A DNA stretch of 64,000 nucleotides. Source: Myroides sp. JBRI-B21084. GTDB lineage: Bacteria; Bacteroidota; Bacteroidia; Flavobacteriales; Flavobacteriaceae. The notes beneath the pieces are model-generated. The model had not been told where the DNA came from. It saw only the letters and a list, made by a program, of their open reading frames with translations, and made no database searches. Positions 25,477 to 37,222 of the stretch are shown here, in pieces (the stretch's first letter is position 1; each line of letters begins with the position of its first letter). The stretch is from positions 2,170,001 to 2,234,000 of the forward strand of contig NZ_CP120653.1 in assembly GCF_030545015.1 (NCBI RefSeq), written 5' to 3'. The position numbers and the translations under genes were made by a program.

Positions 25477-25604
25477 CTTTTAATTACGAAATAGAAAATT
25501 ACGAATTAAAAAGCTGTGAAAAATACCATAAAAGGAAATTTTAGAAGTTGAGTTATCAACAATCCGCTGAAAGCTAACGGCTGATAACTGAAAGCTAAAA
25601 GAAT

Positions 25605-25678
25605 GGGGGATTAGCTCAGCTGGCTAGAGCGCCTGCCTTGCACGCAGGAGGTCATCGGTTCGACTCCGATATTCTCCA
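25605..25678 (+). tRNA. tRNA-Ala (anticodon TGC)
   Basis: Acceptor GGGGGAT/ATTCTCC (with G-T pairs), anticodon stem CCTGC/GCAGG with loop CTTGCAC. It is the second spacer tRNA, in the usual Ile-Ala order. Confidence 0.95.
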
Positions 25679-25700
25679 CAATTCGCATCAAGCGAAAAAA

Positions 25701-25716
25701 GTTCATTGACATATTG
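25701..25716 (+). promoter_or_regulatory. rRNA leader box before 23S
   Basis: GTTCATTGACATATTG, nearly identical to the box before 16S (23729-23744). Confidence 0.45.
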
Positions 25717-25790
25717 AGATACATTTAAAAAGTAGAATAATATTAGAAATAATATAAAGCACATTTAATCTTTAGGGATTAAAGTAGAGC

Positions 25791-28673
<2,883 letters not shown>

Positions 28674-28800
28674 CTAGGAATTGCTTTATAAAAATAGTAT
28701 TGAGAATTTAGTATTAAGACTAAACTTAAAATAATCTACAAAAAGTATCGAAAATATGTTAACAAAATAGTTTGTTACAAGTGTAATAAACCAAAAGCTT

Positions 28801-28909
<109 letters not shown>

Positions 28910-28917
28910 TTTTTAGT

Positions 28918-28950
28918 AAAACCCCAATCTGAAAAGATTGGGGTTTTCTT
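28918..28950 (+). terminator. rRNA operon terminator
   Basis: AAAACCCCAATCT (28918-28930) pairs with AGATTGGGGTTTT (28935-28947) around a GAAA loop and is followed by a T-rich run. Confidence 0.85.
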
Positions 28951-28988
28951 TTTTCATAGGTGCGGCGCAGTTCGGGCAAAGCCCTCGG

Positions 28989-29040
28989 GTCGCCGCCTTT
29001 TTTTAAATCCTCATCAGTAATGATGGGGATTTTTTGTTTT
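28989..29040 (+). repeat. Duplicated 5S tail with a second terminator-like hairpin
   Basis: GTCGCCGCCTTTTTTTA repeats 28899-28915 exactly, 90 bp downstream. It is followed by a different imperfect hairpin (AAATCCTCATCA with TGATGGGGATTT). It looks like the tail of another rRNA operon, left by duplication or recombination. Confidence 0.6.
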
Positions 29041-29270
29041 ACCACAGATTCCAACAGATTTTTTTACAATCTGCTGCAATAGGTATGGAGCGTTTGTTGG
29101 AGCTATTTGTTTTTGTTAAAAAACAAAAGCGACTCGCGAGAGCCCGACCCGCAACGTAGTGGAGGGGATTGCCCAAATGAGAACGGTTCTATACATTGAG
29201 GTTTTAATGAACTTATTTTGATTTTTTTTTATTTATGACTATATTACTTAAAATTTAGTTGTTGTTTTAT
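29041..29270. other. Gene-free stretch with a partial dispersed repeat
   Basis: Contains a hairpin (TTTGTTTTT with AAAAACAAA, 29106-29127) followed by AGCCCGACCC (29141-29150). The latter is the reverse complement of the GGGTCGGGCT core of the 170-bp repeat. No gene is seen. Confidence 0.5.
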
Positions 29271-30371
29271 ATGTACAAATGTTTTCTTTTATGCGTGTGT
29301 TTGCTTTATTCATGTGGGTTATTTGCTAATGATGGTGCTTATTTGATGAGCGGGAATCAGTTGATACCAATTAACGAAACCAGTATTGAAATTAAAAAGG
29401 AGATTCTGACTTTAAAAAAAGTAGGCGAGAATTTAGAGGTTACTGTTGATTATACTTTTTTCAATCCAGAACAGGTATCGAGAACCATTTTAGTTGGCTT
29501 TGAAGCATTTTCTCCACAAGGTGATGCGGATTTGTATCCAAAGAATGGACAACATCCGTATATGAAGAATTTTACTGTAAATATGAATCATAGAGTACTT
29601 CCTTATAACATATCGTATGTTTCTGTAGCGAATCACCAAAAGGAAATTTCATTGGATGAAATTGAAAATTTTGATTCCGAAAGTTTTTATTATGTGTATC
29701 ATTTTGATGCTGTTTTTCAACCAGGCATCAATCATATAGTACATACATATACGTTTGAAATGTCTGGGTCGGTAGATTATATTTACAATTTTGAATATAT
29801 TTTGACAGCAGCAAATAGGTGGGCTAACAATAAGATTGAAGATTTTACGCTAAATATAGATATGGGGTCTTTTGAAAGTTTTTGTATTAACGAAACTTTT
29901 TTTGATACGGTAAATGAATGGTCAATTATTGGTTTGGGGCATAAAGTAAATGATTTTATGAAAGAGTATCGTTTTTCTGAAAACAAATATGCTGCCGCTT
30001 TTTTTATACAAGACGGAATCATTCAATTTAAAAAGAAAGATTTTCACCCTAAAGGAGAACTGTTTTTATTTAAACAACGTTTTATGACGGAAGAAACTGT
30101 GTTTAATACGAATATTGAACTCCCTTTTTATATTGATTTACATGTTTTTTTTGATGAAATTGAGGATAAAATTGCTTTAAAAGTGTTGCAAAATTTGCCT
30201 TACGCCCGCAGAGGTTATATTTTTACCAATCAGGAGTTGAAAAAGTATTACGAAAAGCTACCTTGGTACGTGCCTAATGAAAACTATGTGCCAGAGCCAA
30301 AATTTTTAGAATTATCTGAAATTAATTGGCTTATAGCTTTAAAAAACATAAAAATTAAAAATATAAATTAG
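29271..30371 (+). CDS. Secreted protein with C-terminal YARHG-like domain
   Basis: A 366-aa protein starting at ATG 29271 with a signal peptide ending near LFA (residue 20). A further in-frame TTG lies four codons upstream but would weaken the n-region. The body is beta-rich and unrecognised. Near residues 315-345, LPYARRGYIFTNQELKKYY followed by EKLPWYVPN fits the YARHG domain, with Arg in place of the usual His (YARRG). YARHG modules are extracellular and often of unknown role. Only one base separates its stop from the next secreted protein gene, so they are co-transcribed. Confidence 0.72.
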   Translation: MYKCFLLCVCLLYSCGLFANDGAYLMSGNQLIPINETSIEIKKEILTLKKVGENLEVTVDYTFFNPEQVSRTILVGFEAFSPQGDADLYPKNGQHPYMKNFTVNMNHRVLPYNISYVSVANHQKEISLDEIENFDSESFYYVYHFDAVFQPGINHIVHTYTFEMSGSVDYIYNFEYILTAANRWANNKIEDFTLNIDMGSFESFCINETFFDTVNEWSIIGLGHKVNDFMKEYRFSENKYAAAFFIQDGIIQFKKKDFHPKGELFLFKQRFMTEETVFNTNIELPFYIDLHVFFDEIEDKIALKVLQNLPYARRGYIFTNQELKKYYEKLPWYVPNENYVPEPKFLELSEINWLIALKNIKIKNIN

Positions 30372-30372
30372 A

Positions 30373-31080
30373 ATGACATTCACTAAATTATTGGGCTGTA
30401 TAACGCTTTTGTTTTTTACAAACGTTTGTTTGGCACAAAATTCATACCATCAACAAAAAGAATACGGTTTTAATGGTAAAATTAAAAAAGTATCAACGTA
30501 TATGGTGTACCCATCTAAATACCAAATACCCACAGATACGTTAGCATATTTTGCAAGAAATATAATGAAATTTTCTAGAAAAGGTGATTTAGTTTCACAA
30601 GAAAAAAGTTATGATTTGCCCAATTATCTGTTCTCTCAAAAAATGAAATTCAATGGAACTGGTAAAAATATTTCATACAATGAAGAAAGTACTTTAAATG
30701 ATTTTCCTACTGAACATAAACAATATGTTTATAAATGGTTAAATACTTTAAGTTATGAAATAATGCCTACAAACTCGGAAGATACATCTAAAAGAATTGT
30801 TCATTTAAATAATGATTTTACGATAAAGCAAGTAATCTATAAAGCAGATAATTTACAAACAAAAGAAGATGTTACTTATTTTTATAACGATGAAGGCCAA
30901 TTAAAGGAAGTGCATTATAGCATGAATGTAACCAAAGATAACGAAACTACATTTACAAAAGATGTGCAAAAAATACAAGCACTAGATGTTTACAACAACC
31001 CAACTGTAATTTATTATTTTGCAACCGAAGAAGGTAGGGTACCTAAAACAGTTATTTTTAAATATTATGAATATTATTAA
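30373..31080 (+). CDS. Secreted protein of unknown function
   Basis: A 235-aa protein with a signal peptide ending at CLAQ (residue 22). The rest is a series of short beta hairpins (YGFNGKIKKVSTYMVYP, TYFYNDEGQLKEVHYSM, FKYYEYY) reminiscent of YD-repeat or WG-type extracellular strands, though no family can be named. It is co-transcribed with the YARHG protein and ends at a terminator shared with the converging DUF808 gene. Confidence 0.68.
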   Translation: MTFTKLLGCITLLFFTNVCLAQNSYHQQKEYGFNGKIKKVSTYMVYPSKYQIPTDTLAYFARNIMKFSRKGDLVSQEKSYDLPNYLFSQKMKFNGTGKNISYNEESTLNDFPTEHKQYVYKWLNTLSYEIMPTNSEDTSKRIVHLNNDFTIKQVIYKADNLQTKEDVTYFYNDEGQLKEVHYSMNVTKDNETTFTKDVQKIQALDVYNNPTVIYYFATEEGRVPKTVIFKYYEYY

Positions 31081-31081
31081 A

Positions 31082-31119
31082 AACAAAAGCCTCAAAATAT
31101 TTTTTTGAGGCTTTTGTTT
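31082..31119. terminator. Bidirectional intrinsic terminator
   Basis: AACAAAAGCCTCAAAA pairs with TTTGAGGCTTTTGTT between converging genes. Confidence 0.8.
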
Positions 31120-31125
31120 ACTTAT

Positions 31126-32031
31126 TTAATGTGTTTTTTTACCCAACAATTTTTTAAAAGTGGTTACTAATACAACCACCATTAAACCTGCAACAATACC
31201 TAAAGTAAACTCTTTAAGCATTATTGGAATATTCGGTTTTAAATGATGCAATAAATCAATATTATGTTCAAAAATTCCACCCGAAACAAGCAATAAAGCA
31301 AGCGTGCCAACTACACCTAATGCTTTAATAACCCAAGGTAAGGCGTTTATTAATAAATTTCCTATTGATACTAAAACACCTTTTTCAGTTTTTGATTTTT
31401 TAATTAGTTTGTAGCCCGTATCATCCATACGAACAATTAATGCAACAATACCATAAACCCCAACTGTAGCAATAATAGATACAATTGAAACAGTAACAAC
31501 TTCCACCAAAAAGGGGTTAAATTGCGATTTTAACGTTTCATAACCTGTTTTAGCGGCAGCAAGTGCAATAATTACAATTTCTAACGACAAAATAAAATCG
31601 GTAGTAATGGCCGATTTAACTTTGTTTTTTTCAGCATCTTCACCATTTTCTTCAATTTCATTTGCATCTTCAATTACTTCGGCGCCTTGTTTTTTTCTAT
31701 GAAAAACAAATTCAATTATTTTTTCAACACCTTCGTAGGCCAAGTAAAATCCGCCTATAATTAATATAATTTTAATTGCTGGGGCATACAACCACTCTAG
31801 TAAAAAAACGGCAGGCACAATAATTAGTTTGTTAATAAATGAACCTTTCATAATTTTCATTAAAACCGGTATTTCTCTAGAAGATAAAAAACCTGTTGCT
31901 TTTTCAGCATTTACTGCCAAATCATCGCCCAATATACCTGCTGTTTTTTGGGTAGCAATTTTACTTGTAACCGCCACATCATCCATTAAAGCAGCGATGT
32001 CGTCTAAAATTGCAAAAAAACCTGATGCCAT
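31126..32031 (-). CDS. DUF808 family inner membrane protein
   Basis: A 301-aa polytopic protein matching the DUF808/YedI pattern. It opens with a soluble LDDIAALMDDVAVTSKIATQ segment and a GILGDDLAVNAEKATGF block. Hydrophobic helices then follow (ILIIGGFYLAYEGVEKI, DFILSLEIVIIALAAAKTGY, VVTVSIVSIIATVGVYGIVAL, LLVSGGIFEHNI). The function of the family is not established; transport has been suggested. It is monocistronic, converging on the secreted protein gene and divergent from the DUF4256 gene. Confidence 0.85.
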   Translation of the reverse strand: MASGFFAILDDIAALMDDVAVTSKIATQKTAGILGDDLAVNAEKATGFLSSREIPVLMKIMKGSFINKLIIVPAVFLLEWLYAPAIKIILIIGGFYLAYEGVEKIIEFVFHRKKQGAEVIEDANEIEENGEDAEKNKVKSAITTDFILSLEIVIIALAAAKTGYETLKSQFNPFLVEVVTVSIVSIIATVGVYGIVALIVRMDDTGYKLIKKSKTEKGVLVSIGNLLINALPWVIKALGVVGTLALLLVSGGIFEHNIDLLHHLKPNIPIMLKEFTLGIVAGLMVVVLVTTFKKLLGKKTH

Positions 32032-32106
32032 AAATTTTATTTTTTATGTAAAAATATAAATTTATCTTTAGTTTCCTAATTCAACAAAAGTAAAATCAAT
32101 TTAAAA

Positions 32107-32664
32107 ATGGCAATTCAACTTTCACAAGAACAAATTAATGATTTAATAAGTGTATTAAAAACAAGATTTGAAAAAAACATGCACAGACATATTCATTTAA
32201 TTTGGAGCGATGTTAACGAAAAACTAATTAAAAATACCAAAAAATTAGCTGTTTTATGGCTGATGGAAGAAACGGGCGGTGAACCCGATGTTATAGATTT
32301 TGATACCGATTTAAATGAATTTGTTTTTTGTGATTGTGCTAAAGAAAGTCCAAAGGGGCGCAGAAGTTTTTGTTACGATTTAAAGGCTTTAAATGCCCGT
32401 AAAGAACATAAACCGGTTGATAGTGCTGTTGAAGCTGCAAAAAAAATGGGTGTTAAACTTTTGAATGAAGTTGAATACCGTGAATTGCAAGAATTAGAAC
32501 CGTTTGATACCAAAACATCAAGTTGGATTGAAACACCTCAAAAAATACGCGATCTAGATGGGGCTTTGTTTGGTGATTTTAGATACAATACCGTTTTTAT
32601 TTACCATAACGGAGCACAATCATATTACGCAGCACGCGGTTTTAGAGGGTTGTTACGTGTTTAA
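32107..32664 (+). CDS. DUF4256 family protein
   Basis: A 185-aa soluble protein with features of DUF4256: a TRFEKNMHRHIHLIW start, METGGEPDV-like EETGGEPDVIDFD, CDCAKESPKGRRSFCYD, and a C-terminal FIYHNGAQSYYAARGFRG. Paired Cys (CDC) and His residues are conserved but no reaction is known. It is monocistronic; its 3' end overlaps the end of the converging MocR-type gene by 12 bp. Confidence 0.82.
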   Translation: MAIQLSQEQINDLISVLKTRFEKNMHRHIHLIWSDVNEKLIKNTKKLAVLWLMEETGGEPDVIDFDTDLNEFVFCDCAKESPKGRRSFCYDLKALNARKEHKPVDSAVEAAKKMGVKLLNEVEYRELQELEPFDTKTSSWIETPQKIRDLDGALFGDFRYNTVFIYHNGAQSYYAARGFRGLLRV

Positions 32665-34119
32665 ATGATTATACGCTTTACGCAGTAAAGCTACTGTTTC
32701 ATTAATTTCGTTAATTGATAAATGCCCAAATCCTAACCTAATACCACACATGTTTTTTGTTTGATATAATAGATAATTAGGCAAAGTTACATTGTAGTTT
32801 TTTGCTTGTTTTGCAAAATTTGTAAGCGAAATGTTTTTATTAAATTGTATAAAAACAGCCAAACCGCCTTTTGGTTTTGTAAAAAATATTAAACTACCAA
32901 AATGTAATTGCAAAGCATGGCACATGGCATCGCATTTGGCTTTGTATAATAATACCTTTTTTTTGTGCTGACGGTTTATTTCGCCTTCGTGAATAATTTC
33001 GGCTAAAATTTGTTCTTTAATTAAATCACCTTGTGGATCCATCATTTTGTAATAATTTTTAGCTTCGGTAATTAAATTATCGGGTGCAACAATAAAAGCG
33101 GTTTCAAAAGCCGGAAACAACATTTGTCCTACTTTACCCAAGTAAATCACCATTCCGCTTTCATCGGCGCTTGCCAATGGTGGTAAGGCTGTTGTTTGGT
33201 ACTGAAAATCGTAATCGTAATCATCTTCTATAATAGCAAAACCGTATTCGCGCGCCAAAGCAAGTAAATCTACACGACGCGCAGCGCTTAATGAAACCGT
33301 TGTAGGGTAATGCCTATGTGGTGTACAATACAAAAACTTTATGCTGTTTTTAGTAAAGTTTTTTCTAATATACGCAACATCTATTCCGTATTCGTCAACA
33401 GGAATTGTTTTAATAACAGCTTTTGCTTGACTAAAAATCATGTTTGCCGCAAAATTACTTAAGTTACCAACCAAAACCACATCATTTGGCTCGATTAATA
33501 GCTGAGAAATCAAATACAAACTCATTTCGGAATTTCGGGTTACTAAAACATTTTTAGAAGCAATTTGTAAATTTCGCGAAGTATTTAAATAGTTGCTTAG
33601 TTGTGTGTCTAAAAACGATGTTTTTTCAAACAAAAAACTATTCCATTTTTTTAATAAGGTCGATCGTTTTAAAATGGAATTATACCAGCGGTTGTATAAA
33701 CTATCGGTGTGTAAACGTATATCGGTTTGCCCGTCGTTAAATGTATAGGTAGTAGTGGTTTTTTGATAGGGCGATATTAAATGGAAACTGGTTTTAATGG
33801 TAAATCCTGTTTTTAAAGGATATTTAGCTTGGTTTACCATTGCTTTTAATTGATTTGTTACCTGTTTAGTGTTTTCAATTAATACAAAAGTACCTTTATT
33901 TGCTTTAATTTCAACCCAACCTTGCGATGCCAATTCTTCATAAACGGCAACAGCCGTGTTTCGGTGTATTTTAAGCAAGGTACTTAATTGGCGTGTTCCT
34001 GGTAAATGACTACCTGCTGGTAAATTGCCATTTTGTATTGCTTGTATTAATTGTTGTGCAATTTGTAGATATACTGCAGTTGCACTTTCTCTATCGATTT
34101 GTATATTTGGGAAAAGCAT
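32653..34119 (-). CDS. MocR/PdxR-type regulator lacking the PLP lysine
   Basis: A 488-aa GntR winged helix (residues 1-75: AVYLQIAQQLIQAIQNGNLP, LPGTRQLSTLLKIHRNTAV) fused to a fold-type I aminotransferase domain. The Asp that holds the PLP ring is present (IIEDDYDYDFQY). The Schiff-base lysine is not: where relatives read GTFSKTLFP..RLGY, this protein reads GKVGQMLFPAFETAF, with Gln332 at the Lys position and Glu339 at the usual Arg. The Gln codon is 33124-33126 on the minus strand. It probably regulates the divergent TonB receptor. It may bind a ligand without forming an internal aldimine. Confidence 0.85.
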   Translation of the reverse strand: MLFPNIQIDRESATAVYLQIAQQLIQAIQNGNLPAGSHLPGTRQLSTLLKIHRNTAVAVYEELASQGWVEIKANKGTFVLIENTKQVTNQLKAMVNQAKYPLKTGFTIKTSFHLISPYQKTTTTYTFNDGQTDIRLHTDSLYNRWYNSILKRSTLLKKWNSFLFEKTSFLDTQLSNYLNTSRNLQIASKNVLVTRNSEMSLYLISQLLIEPNDVVLVGNLSNFAANMIFSQAKAVIKTIPVDEYGIDVAYIRKNFTKNSIKFLYCTPHRHYPTTVSLSAARRVDLLALAREYGFAIIEDDYDYDFQYQTTALPPLASADESGMVIYLGKVGQMLFPAFETAFIVAPDNLITEAKNYYKMMDPQGDLIKEQILAEIIHEGEINRQHKKKVLLYKAKCDAMCHALQLHFGSLIFFTKPKGGLAVFIQFNKNISLTNFAKQAKNYNVTLPNYLLYQTKNMCGIRLGFGHLSINEINETVALLRKAYNHLNT

Positions 34120-34127
34120 TTATGTAA

Positions 34128-34172
34128 CCGGACTATCTATAATGTTAAAAGCGGACTATTTTAGTCGTCCGG
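34128..34172. promoter_or_regulatory. Candidate MocR operator
   Basis: CGGACTAT occurs at 34129-34136 and 34152-34159, a 23-bp period. An inverted CGGAC half (GTCGTCCGG, 34164-34172) follows the second copy. The GC-rich boxes stand out in AT-rich DNA and lie between the MocR-type gene and the TonB receptor. MocR proteins typically bind spaced direct repeats. Confidence 0.55.
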
Positions 34173-34213
34173 CAAGTTACGAATTTTGCATCACTTTTAT
34201 TAAATCAATAAAA

Positions 34214-36100
34214 ATGAAAAACAAATACTTAGTTTTAGCTGTAAGTGCAGTTTCTTTTGTAGGGAGTGCACAAGTTGCTAACGATTCAATTAACACACTT
34301 GATGAATTGATTATTACTGAAAATCGCATGCAAATTCCTTTTCAGCAATCAACTCGAAACATTCAAGTAATTACTAAAGAAGAAATTAAAAAGTTACCCG
34401 TATCATCGGTAAACGAAGTTTTAGCGTATGTTAGCGGAGTTGATCTACGTCAACGTGGGCCATTTGGTACCCAAGCAGATATTAGTATTGACGGTGGTTC
34501 GTACGAACAAACCATGATTTTATGGAACGGCGTTAAAATGGGCGATGCACAAACGGCACACCACTCTATGAATTTACCAATACCGTTAGATGCTATTGAA
34601 CGTATTGAGGTTTTAAAAGGTCCTGCAGCGCGTATTTACGGTATTAATGCCTTAACGGGTGCTGTAAATATTGTTACCAAAACAAAAACCGACGAATTTT
34701 TACAAGTACATGCCTACGGTGGTTCATCTTTTAAAGAGAAAGAAATGGGCGATGGTACGGGCAATTATGCAGGCGGTGGTTTACAAGCAACTGCAAGTGT
34801 GCAAACGGGTAAAGTGCACCATTTATTAAGTATTGCTAAGGAAGAAACTAATGGACAGCGATACAATACTGCAGCTAAAAATTCTAAAACCATGTACCAA
34901 GGAAATGTTGCGTTAAACGATAATAACGCAGTTAATTGGTTGGGTGGATATATGGATAATGAATTTGGTGCGAATGGATATTATGCTGCACCGTATGATA
35001 AAGAATCGTATGAGTTGGTAAAAACATTGTTGTTAAGTGTTGGAACTAACCACCGTATTACCGATAATTTTACGCTAAAACCACGTATTAGCAATCGATA
35101 CAATGAAGACGATTACCGTTTTTATCGAAACGATTTAAGCAAAGCACGTTCTTTGCATTATTCTAATGCTTTTATGTTTGAATTAAACGGAATCTATACA
35201 ACTAATTTTGGTGATTTTGGTTTGGGATATGAAATGCGTTCCGAAGATATTAATAGTTCAAATTTAGGAAATCACGCAAGAAAAAACCACGGTTGGTTTG
35301 CCGAATATAAAAATACATTTGCAAACAAAATTTTGGTAAATGCAGGTGCGTATTGGAATTATAATACCGATTATGGCTTTCAATGGTATCCGGGTGCCGA
35401 TGTAGCCTATTTGTTACCTAACGATTGGAAAGTACAAGCAAGCATAGGCAGTAGCCAGCGCATACCATCGTTTATTGATTTGTATGTAAATCAAAAACCA
35501 GGTAATATTGGAAACCCAGATTTAAAGCCCGAAGCTGCTTGGCAATATGAAGTAGGTGTGAATTACACAAAGCCAAACAAACGCTTTGTAGCAAGTGCTT
35601 TTGAACGCAATATTTCTGATTTTATTGATTGGACACGTATGACAACCGATGTGCCTTACCAACCACAAAATTTAGGAAATCAGTTAATTCGTGGTATAAA
35701 TGTTCGTTTTCAGCACGATGTTGAACTTGCAAACAACCAAAAAATAGGTTATACGGTAAGTTATCAATTTTTAAGTCCTAAAAAGAACGATGTTGCATCA
35801 GCAGTAATTTCGAAATACATACTAACCAATTTAAAGCATCAAGCAATTTTAGGTGTAAATTATACATTGCATAATTTTAGTATGCAGTTACAAAATAGAT
35901 ATATAAAACGCGAATTAAATGATGGATATGTAGTTAGCGATTTACGTTTAAACTATAATTTATCTAAATTTCAGGTTTACGCCCAAGCTACTAATTTATT
36001 TAACAGTGTTTATAAAGAAGTTGCCGCCGTACCAATGCCAAGCCGTTGGGTACAGTTAGGGGTAAACTACCGCTTTAATTTAAATAAGGCTTCCGAATAG
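34214..36100 (+). CDS. TonB-dependent outer membrane receptor
   Basis: A 628-aa receptor from ATG 34214, chosen because MKNKYLVLAVSAVSFVGSAQ is a good signal peptide; the open frame extends 63 codons further into the promoter region. The plug (about 28-150) has TLDELIITENR, a GPFGTQADISIDGG block, and IERIEVLKGPAARIYGINALTG. The barrel ends LGVNYRFNLNKASE. Unlike the receptor at 8400 it has no N-terminal beta-sandwich. Its ligand is unknown. It is divergent from the MocR-type gene with candidate operator repeats between them, and its stop codon lies in the loop of its own terminator. Confidence 0.92.
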   Translation: MKNKYLVLAVSAVSFVGSAQVANDSINTLDELIITENRMQIPFQQSTRNIQVITKEEIKKLPVSSVNEVLAYVSGVDLRQRGPFGTQADISIDGGSYEQTMILWNGVKMGDAQTAHHSMNLPIPLDAIERIEVLKGPAARIYGINALTGAVNIVTKTKTDEFLQVHAYGGSSFKEKEMGDGTGNYAGGGLQATASVQTGKVHHLLSIAKEETNGQRYNTAAKNSKTMYQGNVALNDNNAVNWLGGYMDNEFGANGYYAAPYDKESYELVKTLLLSVGTNHRITDNFTLKPRISNRYNEDDYRFYRNDLSKARSLHYSNAFMFELNGIYTTNFGDFGLGYEMRSEDINSSNLGNHARKNHGWFAEYKNTFANKILVNAGAYWNYNTDYGFQWYPGADVAYLLPNDWKVQASIGSSQRIPSFIDLYVNQKPGNIGNPDLKPEAAWQYEVGVNYTKPNKRFVASAFERNISDFIDWTRMTTDVPYQPQNLGNQLIRGINVRFQHDVELANNQKIGYTVSYQFLSPKKNDVASAVISKYILTNLKHQAILGVNYTLHNFSMQLQNRYIKRELNDGYVVSDLRLNYNLSKFQVYAQATNLFNSVYKEVAAVPMPSRWVQLGVNYRFNLNKASE

Positions 36101-36112
36101 GAAGTCTTTTTT
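36086..36112 (+). terminator. Terminator overlapping the receptor stop codon
   Basis: AAGGCTTCC (36086-36094) pairs with GGAAGTCTT (36100-36108), then a T run. The TAG stop is in the loop. Confidence 0.7.
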
Positions 36113-36243
36113 GTTAACTGATTATTCATGTTTTTTTACAGTGTTAGTGTTTGTTTTTTAAATAGTTATAACAAAAAAAAGAAAAAAACACAATTGTTTT
36201 GTTTTTATTAGTATATTTAAATTGCCTATCAAACCACTCCTTT

Positions 36244-37182
36244 ATGAAAAAGTTATTTTTAATAGTAATTACACTTGTACCTTTTATAACAAAGGCGCAG
36301 GTTACTTTGATACCCGATACTACTTTTGAAAATTATTTAGTTTATTGGGGATACGATACAGACGGTTTAATTAATGGACAAATTTTAACAACTGATGCAT
36401 TAAATGTTACAGAGTTGGATTTTATTAACAAAAGCCCAAATAATATTTCATATATTGATTTAACAGGCTTTAACAATTTTTTAAATTTAGAAACACTTAA
36501 GACTAGAAGCAATGGTACAACTATAAGTTTTGCAAACTTAACAAATCTAAGAAAAATATTTTTAGAGAATTACGATTTAATATCCTTTGATGCAACTCCT
36601 TTAAGCGATTTAGAGGAACTAGAACTAGAAAGCACAAGTTTAGATGTTCCTCCTAGAAAAATACGTGAATTAGATTTTAATAACAGTCCTAATTTCAAGT
36701 ACCTATATGTTCGTGAATTAGCTTATTTAGAACGTATAAATTTACGTAATAATCAAGCAAATGCTGTTTCGATTATTTTATCTGGAGGTGCAGACCCAAA
36801 TTTATGTATCGAGGTTGATAATTATATTGCTGCAACTAATGGATTACCACCATATAATAATTGGTCCATTACATGGGACGGTGTAAATAACTATACAAAC
36901 TTCTATTTTAGCGATGTATGCGCATTAAGCATTGAAAAATTTGTAAACGAAAACTTTAAAATATACCCTAACCCAGCAACCCAATACGTAGTGCTTGAAC
37001 AAAAAACAACCGAGGGGGTTAACCTGCAAGCGGTACAAATTTTAGATAGTTCGGGTAAATTAATACGTACCGTTAAAGAAAATTTTAATTATATTGATGT
37101 ATCTACCCTAAGTAAAGGCATGTACTTATTTGTAATACAAACCGATAAAGGCAATAAAACAGAGAAAGTAATTATTGAATAA
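36244..37182 (+). CDS. Type IX secreted LRR-like protein, paralogue 1
   Basis: A 312-aa protein from ATG 36244, where the signal peptide MKKLFLIVITLVPFITKAQ begins; a longer frame adds 15 codons. After VTLIPDTTFENYL comes a short leucine-rich-repeat-like solenoid (NVTELDFI, LTNLRKIFLEN, LSDLEELELES), then a Cys-containing cap and a type A sorting domain (KIYPNPATQYVVLEQ to KVIIE). It is secreted by the type IX system. The signal peptide and the last 80 residues are nearly identical to the gene at 42282, while the middle differs greatly, so the two are mosaic paralogues. Confidence 0.83.
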   Translation: MKKLFLIVITLVPFITKAQVTLIPDTTFENYLVYWGYDTDGLINGQILTTDALNVTELDFINKSPNNISYIDLTGFNNFLNLETLKTRSNGTTISFANLTNLRKIFLENYDLISFDATPLSDLEELELESTSLDVPPRKIRELDFNNSPNFKYLYVRELAYLERINLRNNQANAVSIILSGGADPNLCIEVDNYIAATNGLPPYNNWSITWDGVNNYTNFYFSDVCALSIEKFVNENFKIYPNPATQYVVLEQKTTEGVNLQAVQILDSSGKLIRTVKENFNYIDVSTLSKGMYLFVIQTDKGNKTEKVIIE

Positions 37183-37183
37183 T

Positions 37184-37213
37184 AAAAAGACTTCCAAATT
37201 CAGAAGTCTTTTA
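37184..37213. terminator. Bidirectional intrinsic terminator
   Basis: AAAAGACTTC pairs with GAAGTCTTTT between converging paralogue 1 and rpe. Confidence 0.75.
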
Positions 37214-37222
37214 GTTTATAAT

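Noticed and set aside
25479..25604. Extra tRNA or small RNA in the 16S-23S spacer between tRNA-Ile and tRNA-Ala
   Set aside because: The stretch has short direct repeats (AAGCTAACGG / AAGCTAAAAG) but no cloverleaf or conserved RNA fold visible by eye.
28989..29040. Possible second 5S rRNA
   Set aside because: Only the last 17 nt of 5S are present; the body is missing.
34025..34213. Extended N-terminus of the TonB receptor
   Set aside because: It would overlap the MocR gene start and the operator repeats, and the signal peptide begins at 34214.
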